DNA of 64,000 nt. It comes from Patiria pectinifera (taxonomy: Eukaryota; Echinodermata; Asteroidea; Valvatida; Asterinidae). Below the pieces are notes generated by a model that saw nothing but the letters and a program-made list of their open reading frames with translations, made no database searches and was not told where the DNA came from. Location: assembly GCA_029964075.1 (NCBI GenBank), contig CM057135.1, positions 8,892,863-8,956,862 on the forward strand. Reading direction: 5' to 3'. This document shows positions 10,443 to 22,372 of the stretch, piece after piece (the stretch's first letter is position 1; each line of letters opens with the position of its first letter). A program made the position numbers and the translations under genes.

Positions 10443-11240
10443 GACTGAACATGATCTGTAGTGCAGTTTGTAGTGTACATGTACACAGCAATGTGAGGTC
10501 GATCAGGTTGAATCAATGTCGACATGGTCGATGATCATGACAATGATGAATGACATTGACAAAGAAAAAAGAAACACAACAGCAATGATATATCATTGTA
10601 TTATGAAGCACACACGCAGGAGTGTTGTTGACAGCCTGCATGCATGATGAGCAGTTATTCAAAGGAAGTATGCAGGCAAACAATGATGCAGGATGAGAAA
10701 TAAACAAGGTATACAGGTATACATTACAATACAGTTAGTTGGCAGGATGTAGCTGGCTACTGAATTTGACTCGATGACAATCAAGAGATTGTGAAGAAGC
10801 ACACAGGGAGGTTTCCAATCAAACGAAGGATGTCAGGAATCAACATATGAAGAGACAATACCGGGAAAAAGCGGCCGAGTAAACACGCCGATCGCTCTCT
10901 TCCGCGTTGTCTTGTGACGCTGTGAACATGTTGTAACGTACGTATCGCTACTTCACATGGGCGCCATTTTGACTCGATGACGAACGAGACGATGTGAATA
11001 AATTTGGTGACGATGAATAATCACATAAGGAGGTGATTTGGAGGGAAAATCCAGGTGGACACAAGTTCCAGAGGTGTTAAATCACTCGATATGATGAAAG
11101 AATCCGACAAATGAAAACACAATCCAGGAAAAACTAGCAAGGAAAATACGATTTCGCCCGAGAAAACAAATTTCGTGTTGTCAGACACAACCATGCGCAC
11201 TCTCATCCAGTCACGAATCCTTTTATTCGGTCACAAGTAA
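10443..11240. other. Probable LINE 5' region, otherwise nothing recognised
   Basis: Upstream of the LINE start codon on the minus strand. No coding exon. The sequence gactcgatga recurs (about 10768 and 10971), and gcgccattttgactcg near 10960 looks promoter-like for a LINE 5' UTR, but I cannot prove the boundary. Confidence 0.35.
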
Positions 11241-12252
11241 TGGCAATGATAAAGGAAGGCTTTCTTAACAGTTTATGTACTTGTGGTGGACTTGTGATGA
11301 TCTGTTCAGGTTGAGGCTCCTGATTTTTCCAAATGTTTCATTTGCCTCAAATCTCACTCCTAGAACTTCAGGTGCGGAGCTTGCAGGTAAGGATTGTGAC
11401 GGACTCAACTACAACACTGTGAAACATATTCATCAGTTGTATGTACTGGGGCTGGAAAGTTGTACACACTTTCAGATATTGAATTGAAATTAATTCTAAC
11501 ATGCGCGGTTAGGCGAGCCCTCAAATTAGAATCCCTCCCCGGACCGTTCGGGGTTGAGCCCGCCCAGTACGTTGAAGGGATTGGGACCTTGAATGGAACC
11601 GATCGGCCTGGATTAACTCCACCAGTCTTCAGCACCATGGCTCTGGCTCATCACAAACGAACCAATTTGCGACGCCCTAATCCTCCAGTAGGCAACAATG
11701 ACTGTGATGAGCTTCATAGAAGTTGCCGCTGGTAATCCCAGTGGGCCGAATAATCCTCCAACAATGGCCAGACTTCAATTTATGATGCCTATTGTGAAAC
11801 CCTGAGTCACCAATTTGGACCGATTGGGGCGTCACGCTTCAGTGACCGGGTGGCTTCTGGCTTCGTACCGATTGGGGTGAAAGAAATTAGCGTACCGGAC
11901 CCGGTACCCGAACGGTCTGTTATCTGATGGCTCGCCTTATATGCATTCAGTGCCTTCTTTTCAAATTGTCTTAAAGAGATGAAGCATATCTGTTAACACC
12001 AAGAATGTGTATTCCGCCCATGACGCAGAGTAACTGGCCATGTGTCAAAGCAATGAAACAAATCTGTGGGATGTGTGTTTTGTCAAAAGGAAGATATTTT
12101 TGCATCTGCTCTACGAAACAGTAATGTTGTACTTTGTGAGAATTAGATGCAAACTTCATTTTATTCAAGTAAAATTGATTAAAATTACAAGACATAATGC
12201 ATTAACAGTAGTTATTGTTATTATAGTGGTATCTTAATGTGGTATATTATAG
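11241..12252. other. Intronic stretch, possible SINE-like patch
   Basis: No exon seen. The part 11500-11900 is GC-richer, with phrases such as ggttgagcccgcccagtac that resemble tRNA-derived SINE bodies and repeated accgattgggg(c/t)g words (about 11829 and 11869), but no A/B-box pair is convincing. 12190-12252 is a TA-rich polypyrimidine-poor intron end shared with 39700-39739. Confidence 0.35.
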
Positions 12253-12346
12253 GAAAGTGATACTGGAGAAGAGCTCAGTGACCATGTTTCAGACAGCTGT
12301 GGAGAAGAAAGTGACGTCAGTGAAGAGTTGCTCATTGGATCTCAAG
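12253..12346 (+). CDS. Acidic linker exon, copy 1
   Basis: 94 bp between a tatag acceptor and a gtatgt donor. Phase 0 entry gives ESDTGEELSDHVSDSCGEES then DVSEELLIGSQ, strongly acidic. The near-identical exon at 39740-39833 keeps this frame open, while the alternative frame acquires a stop there, so this frame is the coding one. It leaves phase 1, which fits the next exon at 13481. Function: a flexible acidic linker between the SET domain and the repeat region. Confidence 0.65.
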
Positions 12347-12989
12347 GTATGTACCTGCAGAGGCTGCACTAGGACATGTCCGTGCTTGATGGGGAAATAC
12401 TTAGGTTTTAATTCACCAAGGATTCTCTTTCAAAAATGTATTACATTCAGTAGATGACACCCTTTACAGTGGAAGATGGATTTGTGCAAAATGAATGTAC
12501 TGGTACTTTTAAACATCTTACTTTAATTCCAGGAATCTCTGTCTGTCTGTATTTTTTAATTATCTCTAGAACTGGGCGCCGTATGAAGTTGAAAATCGGC
12601 ATATATATTGTTCGGACAACAGAATGTGCAGTGGTAAGTTTGAAGTGGTTTGGATGAGCGGTTCTCGAAAAAGCTGCAAAAAGCTAACACAATGCACTGC
12701 CGTTCTTTTCAATTGTTTAATTACGTCATGTAAAGCTAAAGCGCGTGTGCTCAATGTGACGCAAAACCACGCGCGCGTATGGCACCATTGAGTTGTGGAT
12801 GTCACAATTAACATTGCATGCGTGTACGTGTGTAAAGAGCTAGCTGACCTTCACTGGGGGCTATTCCATTATCAACAATGGGATAAACAATAACACATTT
12901 TTTTCTTCGTTTTCTTACTTTAATTCCGTCCACATTAAAACATGTGCGTTCAACCTGTGAGTGTACGTGTGCGTTCAACCTGTGAAAAC

Positions 12990-13093
12990 AATTGCGTGCG
13001 TTGTTTGCACAAAAACTGCAAGCAACCGATACCAGCGGCCAAGCAATTTGACCTTCAAGAACATGCACATTTTAGACGGGCACTGCACTAGTT
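12990..13093 (-). repeat. Repeat end CTAGTGCAGTGCCCGTCTAA, inverted copy 1
   Basis: Minus-strand reading matches 14971-15060 over about 70-90 bp (actagtgcagtgcccg..., ttggccgctggtat..., ggttgcttgcag). The two copies point away from each other and flank the repeat exon at 13481-13840. The body of this copy extends left to about 12800. Confidence 0.6.
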
Positions 13094-13480
13094 ACTAAAT
13101 AATTTCAATATGCCAATGTTTTAGAAGAGGCTATTGCAGATCAATAAGGCAGCTAAAAAAACACGTAAATTTGGACTGTGACATTTACGTCGTACCAGAC
13201 CAAGATGTGGATTTTCCTCAGGAGTTGCAATGCCAGTAAAAGGCGGAGCATATGGATTGTACTTTATCTTTGTTTACATAAGTATGAAATAAATTTGAAT
13301 CAAACCATATTTTTGAAATGTGGAGAACTTGACATAACCTTAAACACAGGGCATACAACACTGAATACAACATACAACATTTTTGAAGCTTACCTCTCCT
13401 AATTGATATGTCCCCTTTCGTTAAACAAAAACTACACATGAAGGGTTCAATTTCTGCATAACAATTAACAATTTATGCAG

Positions 13481-13840
13481 CTCGACCAATGCAGGAGACT
13501 GACTACACTGATTGCGGAAGGGAGACGGACAGCACTAATAGTGACAGAGGGCGTAAAGAGCACACTAGTGACGGAAGACGGAAAGAACACACTGGTGACG
13601 GAGGGCGTAAAGAACACACTGGCGACGGAGGATGGAAAGAGCACACTGGTGACAGAGGTTGGAAAGAACACACTGGTGACAGAGGGTGGAAAGAGCACAC
13701 TGGTGACAGAGGGTGGAAAGAGCACACTGGTGACAGAGGGTGGAAAGAGCACACTGGTGACAGAGGGTGGAAAAAGCACACTGGTGACAGATGGCAGACA
13801 TCAGAAGACGAGGATATCAGTGATTGCACAGATGCAACAG
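13481..13840 (+). CDS. Repeat exon, copy 1 (9-residue KEHTGDRGW repeats)
   Basis: Acceptor ttatgcag, donor gtgcgt. Entered in phase 1 from the preceding exon, it reads ARPMQETDYTDCGRETD. About nine 9-residue repeats follow (consensus (R/W)KEHTGD(R/G)G, 27 bp each), then an acidic tail (WQTSEDEDISDCTDAT). The frame stays open throughout and leaves phase 1. Because the unit is 27 bp, several other frames on both strands are also open; they are shadows. The repeat is charged and His/Thr-rich and predicted to be disordered. The longer homologue lies at 40303-41916. Confidence 0.7.
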
Positions 13841-14235
13841 GTGCGTTGATATAATTAATTTTAAGCATATTATTTTTCAGTGAATTTTTATGATGGTCAT
13901 TTCCCAAAGTCATAAACACAAATTATTAAGGTATTTTGTTTGCACAACAAAATGAGATTCCTTCTTCAACTTTTGTTGTGTAGCATGTGGAATTTGCAAT
14001 GACTATATTTTTCTGTCATCATGCGTGGTACATGTACACGGATGATTGTTCGAACTGGTGAACGGTCTACAAGAATATGTTTTTCATTGTAGGCCTATAC
14101 ATTGTACCATGGACATTAACCGAACGGAACTTTGAGGATCAGTTGCAGCACTAAAATAATCCTGTCATCAAGTGGTTTAGTGAAATTTAAATTTTTTGAT
14201 TTTAAAGTCATGAAAATTCCCTTTTATTATTCCAG

Positions 14236-14279
14236 AATCCTCCTCACCGGACATGACATCAGAATTTGAAAGTGAAGAG
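14236..14279 (+). CDS. Candidate acidic micro-exon
   Basis: 44 bp between a ttattccag acceptor and gttagt. Phase 1 entry from the repeat exon gives ESSSPDMTSEFESEE, in keeping with the acidic linker style. It leaves phase 0. No copy is visible after the second repeat exon. Short, so support rests on splice signals, phase and composition. Confidence 0.5.
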
Positions 14280-14970
14280 GTTAGTATTTTTTTCCCAGTG
14301 TAAAGAAACCGATGGTCAGTAATAATGACCAGCTACAAATTTTGTTTTAACAAGAACTATATATCCGTAGCTCCTGGGTGCCCTTTGCATTCTCTTTTGT
14401 AAAAAAGCTTGAATGGATGATAAATATCATTTCCCTTTATTCAGCCCCCCCCCCCACCCCACAAAAAAACCAACAACTTAATAGGCCTACTTGTGCATCA
14501 CAAGTGCCGGCCCTGATATTACCTGTACTGTTGAATTAGTAATATTTATTGAGCCCACTAGTGATTTTGTATAAATGCAAGAAACTGCACACAGAAGTTT
14601 ATGTTCATAGGAAACCTTGTGTCCAGATGGGGAACCGTCATCAACTCACCCTTTTGGAGGTGTGGCTGCCAAATTTAGAATTGGGAGGGGGTGGCATGGG
14701 TGGGCTGGTGGAGTTTCTTTATGCCCACCATTAAAGATGTTTGCACCTTTAGTATTCATGAGAAAACTAATTCAGCTTTGGAGCCATTAGTCATGTGGCA
14801 TATGGTCGGAATCGTGACCAACTGGTCCAAATCACCAAACTTGGCACCAGAAAAACATATTCAGAAGGGGTGACACTTGAAATTATCTTTGGAAGGGTGC
14901 CTTATTTGCGTAAATTGTTAATACCTGCTGTGTAATATATTTATTCCCATATTTTGGTATATTTATATAC

Positions 14971-15060
14971 ACTAGTGCAGTGCCCGTCTAAAATGTGCAT
15001 GCATGTTTGGGAGGGGCAGATTGTTTGGCCGCTGGTATTGGTTGCTTGCAGCGTTTTTGA
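14971..15060 (+). repeat. Repeat end CTAGTGCAGTGCCCGTCTAA, inverted copy 2
   Basis: Plus-strand counterpart of 12990-13093. The element body appears to continue right to about 15430. The shared part includes aaaatgtgcatg, ggccgctggtattggttgcttgcag. No coding. Confidence 0.6.
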
Positions 15061-16204
15061 AAACTTTCGAAAAAAAATGTTGCAACCTGAGGCCGCTTCA
15101 GCGCTGGGTGTACAAAGTCTAAGGACAGTCAAGAACATTTTCCTAACAAAATTGGAAATGTTTCTCAGTCCCAGATTCACGTCTTATCTTCATTTTTGCA
15201 ATGAAGGACTTTCATTGAGATGATATATGAAAAAAAAAAGTGGCGTTGGGTTGCAACGTTTTTTCCGCTCGCTTCAGACACAGCCTGAGGCACCTGCCAG
15301 AAGTCACGTTGGCAGCCATGTTTGTTGCATGGCCAAACCGGCTCGGCGAGTCGGTTACTTTGAATCAGCTGCCAGGTCCCTAAATGAGTGGGTTTGCGAC
15401 AGCTCCACATCTAAAAAAATTACCCCCTTATGAATATAATGTCTCTGCAAAGTTTCACGCCTTTATGAAAAAGTTCATAAATTCATCAGTGCTTTAGGCC
15501 AAAAAAAAAATGGTGTGTTTACGGTAACCCGACCGACCTGAAATTTGTTCGGCCAAATTGCCGACCTCAAACTTTTTATTGCCATTTTGAAGGTTGATAT
15601 TGATCATTTTTCAAAAATCTCAAGTACTTTTAATTATTTGCCACGAACATAGACCATTTTCCACACTTGAAACTGACCATGATTTGACACAAACATACCT
15701 GTGTTCAGAGATGCCACTTTTCCGGTTTTAGCCGGAATTCCGGTTTTTTTTTAAATCCACAAAAATTCCGTTTTTTCCATTAAAAAGGGAAAATATTCAG
15801 TGATTTTCCTTCCAAAAAATTGGGAATAAAACACGAAGAAATGTGCTAAATTTTACCCTCGAGTCTATATTTACGCACCGCCTCGCAGCGTAACGTGGTC
15901 TTCAAAACAAGACTCACTCCTGACTAACCGCACATGCATACATGTACAGCGCGGCGCATCGTGTACGGGCGTGTTGCGTGCTGAGCACACAATTCACATT
16001 CAGCCTTGAATGAAGACTATCAGCTCAATTGTCGCTGGTTTCGATCGCAGCGATGCGTGATGTGCGTAGTGCCGGGTACCAACCAAATCTTCGGCGCACG
16101 TGCGTTCGTTCATGATGCGTGCGTGCAAGGCGACTGTAACTGTACAGCTCTGTGGTGTGAATACAGACCCAAAACAATAAGAATCTTCCGGGCAAGCAGA
16201 AGTT

Positions 16205-16542
16205 ATGGAAAAGTTTAAAGTGTTAGAAAGAACCAACAGTTTGAAGGACAAAGAAGCAAAGGTAAAAAATAAATGGAACTGGACTTGGCTGCAGGAAAAG
16301 GACGACAACGGCGACTTTCTTTCAGAGTACCTTCGGAAACTTAACCAAGGTGGGCTTGCGTCCTGCATATGGTGCACCAAACAAATCATTTACGGTTCTG
16401 CGGGAAAGAAAGCACAGAAGACTCACGCCAATAAGGATGTCCACAAGAAAAACAGATTGGCGAGGAAAAATGCTCAGGAGCTACCACTTAAATTCCAAGC
16501 TGTAGCAAGGAGGACTTTGGCAGTTGCAGAGCCGGCAACAAG
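16205..16542 (+). CDS. hAT transposase exon 1 with BED-like zinc finger
   Basis: From the ATG at 16205 the frame reads MEKFKVLERTNSLKDKEAKV and then NKWNWTWLQ, an aromatic motif typical of BED fingers, followed by C..C (CIWC), GSAGKKA and two His (THANKDVH). BED domains bind the transposon ends. A donor (aacaag/gtacaa) lies at 16543. After it the frame continues open to 16672 without homology, so that part is probably intron. The exon would join the transposase exon beginning about 17789. Confidence 0.65.
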
Positions 16543-16752
16543 GTACAACGTCATTATTTTTGCACACAATGCGGTATTGGCTCTTGGTCTTGGCTTTGTC
16601 AATCCCAATGCCCTCTTCCTATGCATCCTTCCTATTGACACCGAAGTGCTTCACGGAGCTATTTTTTGTTGAATCCAGCTATGATTATAGTTTAGGTTAA
16701 GGCTTCGTCGTTGTATATATGTAAGGCCTAATTGCTGCAGCTGTGAGTTGTT

Positions 16753-17127
16753 TAGGCCAAAAAAAATAAGTCTCCGGTTTCTGGTATGGAGCTTGTCCAA
16801 AAAGTGGTGCGGCGACGCGGCTTTTTTTTTTTTTTTTACCTGACTTTTTTGCTTCAAATGTCGGCTGATGACTGCAAATGGTGCCCGACTAAACTTAGTG
16901 CAAATATATGGGAGTCCAGAGAGGCCACATAAAGCTTATTCTCGATCATAACCCCATCTAAAAACACGTTAAAATTGTGCAGTAGCAGGATTCCAGTCAA
17001 ACCAGTGAGTTTGGCGGTTTTGAGACAACATCTTTCATTGAAAAAAAAACTTTTTCATTTTGCCGACGCGCATGACTACGGCGACGCGCGCGCATACCAG
17101 AAACCGGAGACTTTTTTTTTTGGCCTT
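16753..17127. mobile_element. MITE with AAGTCTCCGGTTTCTGGTAT termini
   Basis: The left end TAGGCCA-(A)n-AAGTCTCCGGTTTCTGG is mirrored at the right end by CCAGAAACCGGAGACTT-(T)n-GGCCTTA, an inverted repeat of about 35 bp allowing for A-run length. The interior is non-coding, with a CG-rich patch. It lies in the hAT intron, so it inserted after the hAT or came with it. Confidence 0.8.
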
Positions 17128-17788
17128 ATGTCTATTATTGTTGTACATATTCTCTTGTGAAAACTTTTACCTAGTGAACATGTAGCAGCAGGCAAGTCTA
17201 ATTTGCCATACTGTGCTCCACTGAATGTTAAAAGTACATGCAGTACATCAACGTGAGTTTTAGATTGGATGTTCTTTCAAGTTTCTTTGATCAGTCATAG
17301 TTCTTGTTACTCACTACACCCATTCTTGTATGAAATTGGTTTGCCATCCGATTTTACAGCACTGCGCACTGACCCATGATTTTTGAACAAATAAATGCTT
17401 GCTTTATTAACATGATGTTATTATTACACCTATGCATGAATTTTTATATGAATGTTTTCCCTGCTTCATCATCGTGAAATTTTGTGAGTTCCATATAAAA
17501 ATAAAAGTTGGTTACTGCTTTGCAGCAATGAGTGACTGACTCCAAAGTTGCGTTTTTGTTTGTGTAATGCCGATGGAAATATTAACACAATGTATATATT
17601 GATGTTACTGGTTAAACATTTTTACCTCTGTTTTAAATTTGAAACTTCTACGTAAAATACATTTCCCTCACATCACTTTGTTAATAGTTAAATAAATTAA
17701 TCAATAATAATTTTTGGTAACTGTGTGCAATTTAGTTTAAGTCAACCCCTAAGAAATTGACAAATTTGATGTTCCTTCAATTTTACAG

Positions 17789-19817
17789 CAATAAAGAGAC
17801 ACCAAGGCCATATGTAAATATAACAGACAGGAAGTCTCATGCAGAAGCAAGAACATTAGCCTTTATGGCGGAGAATAATTTACCGCTCAGCACAGGTCCC
17901 AAACTCATAGAGTATGCTCAAGAGATGGCACAGGACCCTAAAGCTCTTGATGGGTTACAGATGGGAAGGACGTCGGCAACTTACAATATGGTGCATGGTC
18001 TCGGGGCTGTTCCACAGAAGCGCTTGGTTCACAATATGAGGAACAATTTCTTCTCCATGAACTTGGATGAAGCAACTAGCAACAACAACAACAACAAAGT
18101 TCTAAGTGTGATGGTGTCATACTACTCGTCAACAATGGGTGAAAACTGTCATACAGCATTATAAATCGGTGTCTCTGCCACTTTGAAATCAACTATAATC
18201 TTAATGCTTAAACAGGATTGCATCCCTCTTAGCAATTTGGTGTCTGTATTGTGTGATTTAACCAATTACATGCGAGGCAAGAAAGGGGGATTTGAAACAT
18301 TACTACGCAAAGAAGCCCCACATTTACTCGATATTGATGGGGATGTTTGCCATCACATTCACACCACTTCAAAGCAAGTTTGCCAACACTTTGATAAAGT
18401 TGTTGAGGGTCTTTTGGATGATTGCAATACCGATTTCAAGTACTCAACAGACTTAAGGCAGTATCTCTAAGAACTATGCAGCATTCTACAATGTGATTAC
18501 CACATGCCCAAACAGCGCGTACCACATAGATGGCTGTCGGTTCTTGATGTCCTGGAGCTCTTCGAGAAAATGCTAGATGCATTGACACTACTCTACTGGG
18601 CATGGGTACCACTCAAATACAAAGCTGTCTACAAAGAATTAACAAAGGAAATCCTGAAACCCGTATCAAAGAAAGATCGGGGGAAAGTGACTGATATCAC
18701 CAACACATGTGAGAAGAAGAATCTAACAGAAGACGGCAGGAAGAGAAAGTTACGAGTTGTTGAACGCTTATTCTACAGCAGAGATAACACCTACGTGCTC
18801 ATCTACATGTACTTGTCTGTACTACCGATGTTCAAGTCGTTCATACTCATGTTTGAGCAGAAAGTGCCCATGATTCATCGTCTCCACGAGGAGCAAATGA
18901 CAATGATAACTAACTTTTGGGCATGCTTCATCAAGCAGGAAAAGATCAAAAACATGAAAAGGTTGAACCTGGCAAATAAAGAAAATCTGCAGGATCTTGA
19001 AGTAATGTTTGTAGGTCAAAAGGTAAGGAATATACTAGCAAAGAAGGGAAAGCTACCCAGTCAATTTGGGAGTAAGTTTCTGCCTAAATTACAAGAAGCA
19101 TACATTCAATCAGCTACTTACCTCATGAAGAAGCTGCCCATCACAAACCCACTTCTTCGCAGACTAGGTGCTGTGGATCCTCTTGCAATAAGTGCTAGAC
19201 ATTCTATCACAGCAACTTCACTTCACAGATTAGTAGATCACTTCCAACAGGTGATAATCAACGATGATGAAAAAGACAAATATCATCAGCAGGTCAATAG
19301 CATCAACTGTAACCCAACTCTACCTAACCCATATCATAATGATGAACCTGTGCGTCTGGATCACTGGTGGTGAAGTGTTATGGAAGTTTATCCAACATTA
19401 GGACAGCTTGTAAAGGCATGCTTTAGCATCATCACTGCTCCAGTTGTTGAACAAAGCTTCAGCATCATGAATAATCTTATCAACAGCAAAACTAATCGTT
19501 TGGCAATAAAAACATTCAGTGCTGTTCAGTCAATCAAATATGAACTCGAATCAAAGAACAGGACAAGTCTCCAAGTGTATCACAGAGAGGACATTCTTCA
19601 CTCACCAGTAGATACAGCCATTTGCTATCATCTGCAATCAGCACGTGCCAGAAGTGAGAGACACCAGCAAGGAGCCAAAGGACCAGCAAAGCAAAAGCAA
19701 AAAACAGTCACTGCACATACTAAGGCAGCTCATATCAAGAAAATGATCCTGTCAAGGAAGAGGAAACTTCCAGTGATTGCAACATCAGCTCCTAAAAAGA
19801 CCAAAGTCAGCAAGTAA
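17789..19817 (+). pseudogene. hAT transposase, main exon, with stops
   Basis: Successive plus frames (to 18164, 18183-18470, 18504-19373, 19380-19817) together follow a hAT transposase. FSMNLDEATSNN carries the first catalytic Asp. LVSVLCDLTNYMRGKKGG is near the second Asp. LLDIDGDVCHHIHTTSK is the C/H motif. PHRWLSVLDVLE follows, and near the end VVEQSFSIMNNLINSKTNRL, the hAT dimerisation block with the catalytic Glu. A basic tail (PKKTKVSK) closes it at 19817. Stops near 18162, 18468 and 19371 and a shift after about 18140 make it inactive. The family is close to multi-copy hATs of aquatic animals. Confidence 0.85.
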
Positions 19818-20280
19818 TAGGCATATCCGGTAAGGTTGTTTGATTTAAACAGTATCTCTTTCTTACTTTTTCCCGAAGTTTGTGTGTACACTTATTCTAT
19901 GAACAATTTCTTATAACAGAGTCATGGGAAAGACCTAAATATAAATCCACTAGCTGATTCGCTGGTACGTTACGCGCTTCTCATAATACGCATCCCGCTC
20001 GGTACGCGCCTCACTTCGCCGTTTTTTCGCTGCTGTTAATAAAGTTCAGGCTTTTTCAAGCAGACCTTGTGGCATCTCTGAGTGTTAAACGTGCGAAAAT
20101 CGCGACGATCTCAAAACTTGAATTCTCAAACTACATGAAGTACGATTATTTTTGCACAAACGCATCGGGTTGAACTGGTGCGCCTGGCCGACGGACGGCA
20201 TGGTTCTCCCCACGTACAAACATGCGTTCTGCGAATCAGCCCGACAAAAATGCCGATCACATTTTTCAGCCCCCGATACG

Positions 20281-20372
20281 ATAATATAATTATTATTACG
20301 ATAATATAATTATTACGATAATATAATTATAATATAATTATTACGATAATATAATTATTATTCACGCCATTA
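20281..20372. repeat. AT-rich minisatellite (acgataatataattatt)n
   Basis: About five imperfect units of 15-20 bp, each containing cgataatataatta. No gene. Confidence 0.8.
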
Positions 20373-20399
20373 GAATGCACAATATAATCGTTACATACG

Positions 20400-20790
20400 C
20401 CGTTATGTCATCGTGACATGCAATATCTTGACAAAAATCCTGTTTTTCTGATGCATGTGTGATCAAAATGCACACGATGACGGGTTCTGTCGACTGCCAG
20501 CTGACAGGCATGCAGCGCATACAGCATGGTGCACTGGTTCCCTTCGCGTGCTAACGGAATCGATACTACAATGAAGTCCCGGAACCAGTGACAACTTAAC
20601 TGCCACAAACGTCGTACCACGATGATGTTGTGCCGTCGGCCGAAGTTGGATCGTAAAAATACCAAACAAACATCGATGGAGAAAGAGAATTTCTGCGAAT
20701 TAATTCACAGAACGTGATCTTTATTTTCTGTGTATGTGTTTTCCATTAAAATGACGAGATTGCAAAGCTCGAACTTGTGGCGTAACATCG
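20400..20790 (-). repeat. Unknown interspersed repeat, copy 2
   Basis: Shares the block around catcgatggagaaagagaat and aattaattcacagaacgtga with the minus strand of 1800-1830 and of 51350-51420. Flanking parts are diverged. Non-coding. Confidence 0.45.
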
Positions 20791-21950
20791 TATAGGCCAT
20801 CAGCTGAAACTCAAAAACCGGCTGTAAAATGAGTTTCGTTCCAGCAACACTGGGTCTACTTTTTTAATGCACATATGTGGGGTTCAGTACATCACAAACA
20901 CTATCTCAAAAGTTCTCCAGCAAATCTGCTGAATTTTTGTATGCTAAAAACCCACATTTTCCGGTTTGCGGCCTTGCGTTGGCAATTCCAATTTCAAAAC
21001 TACAGCACTATATCTTGTCACATCCTACACTCTAGAAACTCCTGGGTCAGACTCAGTCTGCTCAGTCCTTTTCCGGGTCAAAAATTGACCCCTTTTGGAG
21101 TCATGAATGACCCCTTTGGAGTATAAAAAAAGACATGTTTCTCAGTCATTTCGACTGAAATGTTAATTTTTTTTACCCAAAAAAGGACTGAGCAAATTTG
21201 GAATCTGAATCTGAACCAGGAGATTTTAGAGTTAAAAAATATCTTTTATGTACATTGGCAATTGGGTCACACAGAACATGACCCTTTGTATTCTCATCTG
21301 GTAGACATCACCACAGTCCCTCTTCCAAAAATATTTCACTGTAATCTAAATTATTTGGCAGCATACAACAATGCAATTATTTTGAAGGTTTATAATGCAG
21401 TGGTGGAACCAGCTCATCATTAATGAAAGTGAGGGGGTGCCCAAAATGGAGGTGTCTTTAGAGTAAATAAATACCGGTACATGTAACCAGCAGAACAAAC
21501 AGTAAAGCAGACAAGACATGCCCCTTTAAACAAAGCAAACACACGCATGTAAAAAAAAAAATTTAAAAAATGGGTGCTATGCCCCCAAACCCTCTGGATC
21601 TGCTGTGGTGAACCAAGTACGTCACTTAAAGAACCTTCTACTTGTAAGAAATACCACCTTTTTTTGGAATGAAACAGGCTTTAAATACAATTATAAATCA
21701 AAGGACCATCAGAAGTCAGAGTCTTTTGTCAAAGAAAATTTCAGTTTTTATTTATTGATACATTGATTAGCACCGTAAAATGTTTGCATGTATATCAATA
21801 AAAAGAAAACAAAACCATAACTCATGCTATTTTGTATGCTTGCACATTAAAGAGAGTGATTTGGCTTGTCATATGTGGCTTGTCTCACTGTTAAAATTCA
21901 CAGCATTTGCTTTTCTACTGGAACTAATTTTTAAATCTAAAAATTAATAT
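20791..21950. other. Non-coding, includes hairpin element 21058-21195
   Basis: The only structure seen is an inverted pair: TGCTCAGTCCTTTT..GGGT near 21058 and ACCC..AAAAGGACTGAGCA ending near 21195, about 140 bp, with agtcatgaatgacccctttg inside. This is a probable MITE without a recognisable target duplication. 21405-21610 (cagtggtggaaccagctc ... ctgctgtggtgaa) may be a second short element. Confidence 0.5.
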
Positions 21951-21990
21951 GGCCTGACGTTGCGAACTTAGCAAGTTCTTCTTCAGAGGC
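21951..21990 (-). other. Hammerhead-like hairpin at the Penelope 3' end
   Basis: On the minus strand: CTGAAGA, then a hairpin GAACTT-GCT-AAGTTC, then GCAACGTC. Penelope-like elements are known to carry hammerhead ribozymes with core CUGANGA/stem/GAAA. Here GCAA replaces GAAA, so a functional ribozyme is unlikely. Offered as a degenerate relic. Confidence 0.35.
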
Positions 21991-22372
21991 TAAAAAAAGA
22001 AATGACAGAGGTACATACATTAACATGGGGGTGCACACAAACATGCAGGGCTGAAAGAAGAAACACAAAAGGAGGATTAGGTGGGAAAGGTGTGGAAAGA
22101 TGCAAGGGAGGGTGGATGAGAGAACAAAAAAACAAAGGGAGATGGCAAACCACAAGGGGTCTGGTGTAAACAGGGGAGGGACCAGAAAGGGGAAGGATCA
22201 AAGGTAACAGGGAGTGGGAACGGACAAAAGAGTGTGAGAGTAAAGGGGGATGATGCGGGGGGGGGGGACGTATGGAGGTGGAAGGGATGAAAGATGGGGG
22301 AAGATGGGTAAACACAAACAAGGAAGACCAGGTGGATTATCTGTAACAGAAGACAATGGAGGAAGAAAAGGA

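Larger units (their letters stand above)
15706..20080 (+). mobile_element. hAT DNA transposon, decayed but with both termini
   Basis: Starts CAGAGATGCCAC and ends GTGGCATCTCTG, an exact 12-bp terminal inverted repeat of hAT type, about 4.4 kb apart. It encodes a BED-like finger exon and a hAT transposase on the plus strand. No clean 8-bp target duplication is visible (left cctgtgtt, right agtgttaa share only gtgtt with an offset). A MITE sits in the intron at 16753-17127. Stops and shifts in the transposase show it is inactive. Confidence 0.85.

Noticed and set aside
12253..12346. Alternative frame KVILEKSSVTMFQTAVEKK for the acidic exon
   Set aside because: The duplicate exon at 39740-39833 has a TGA in that frame while the acidic frame stays open.
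13465..13919. Minus-strand and alternate plus-strand frames over the first repeat array
   Set aside because: Same periodicity artefact. Splice phase and the SEDEDISD tail support only one plus frame.
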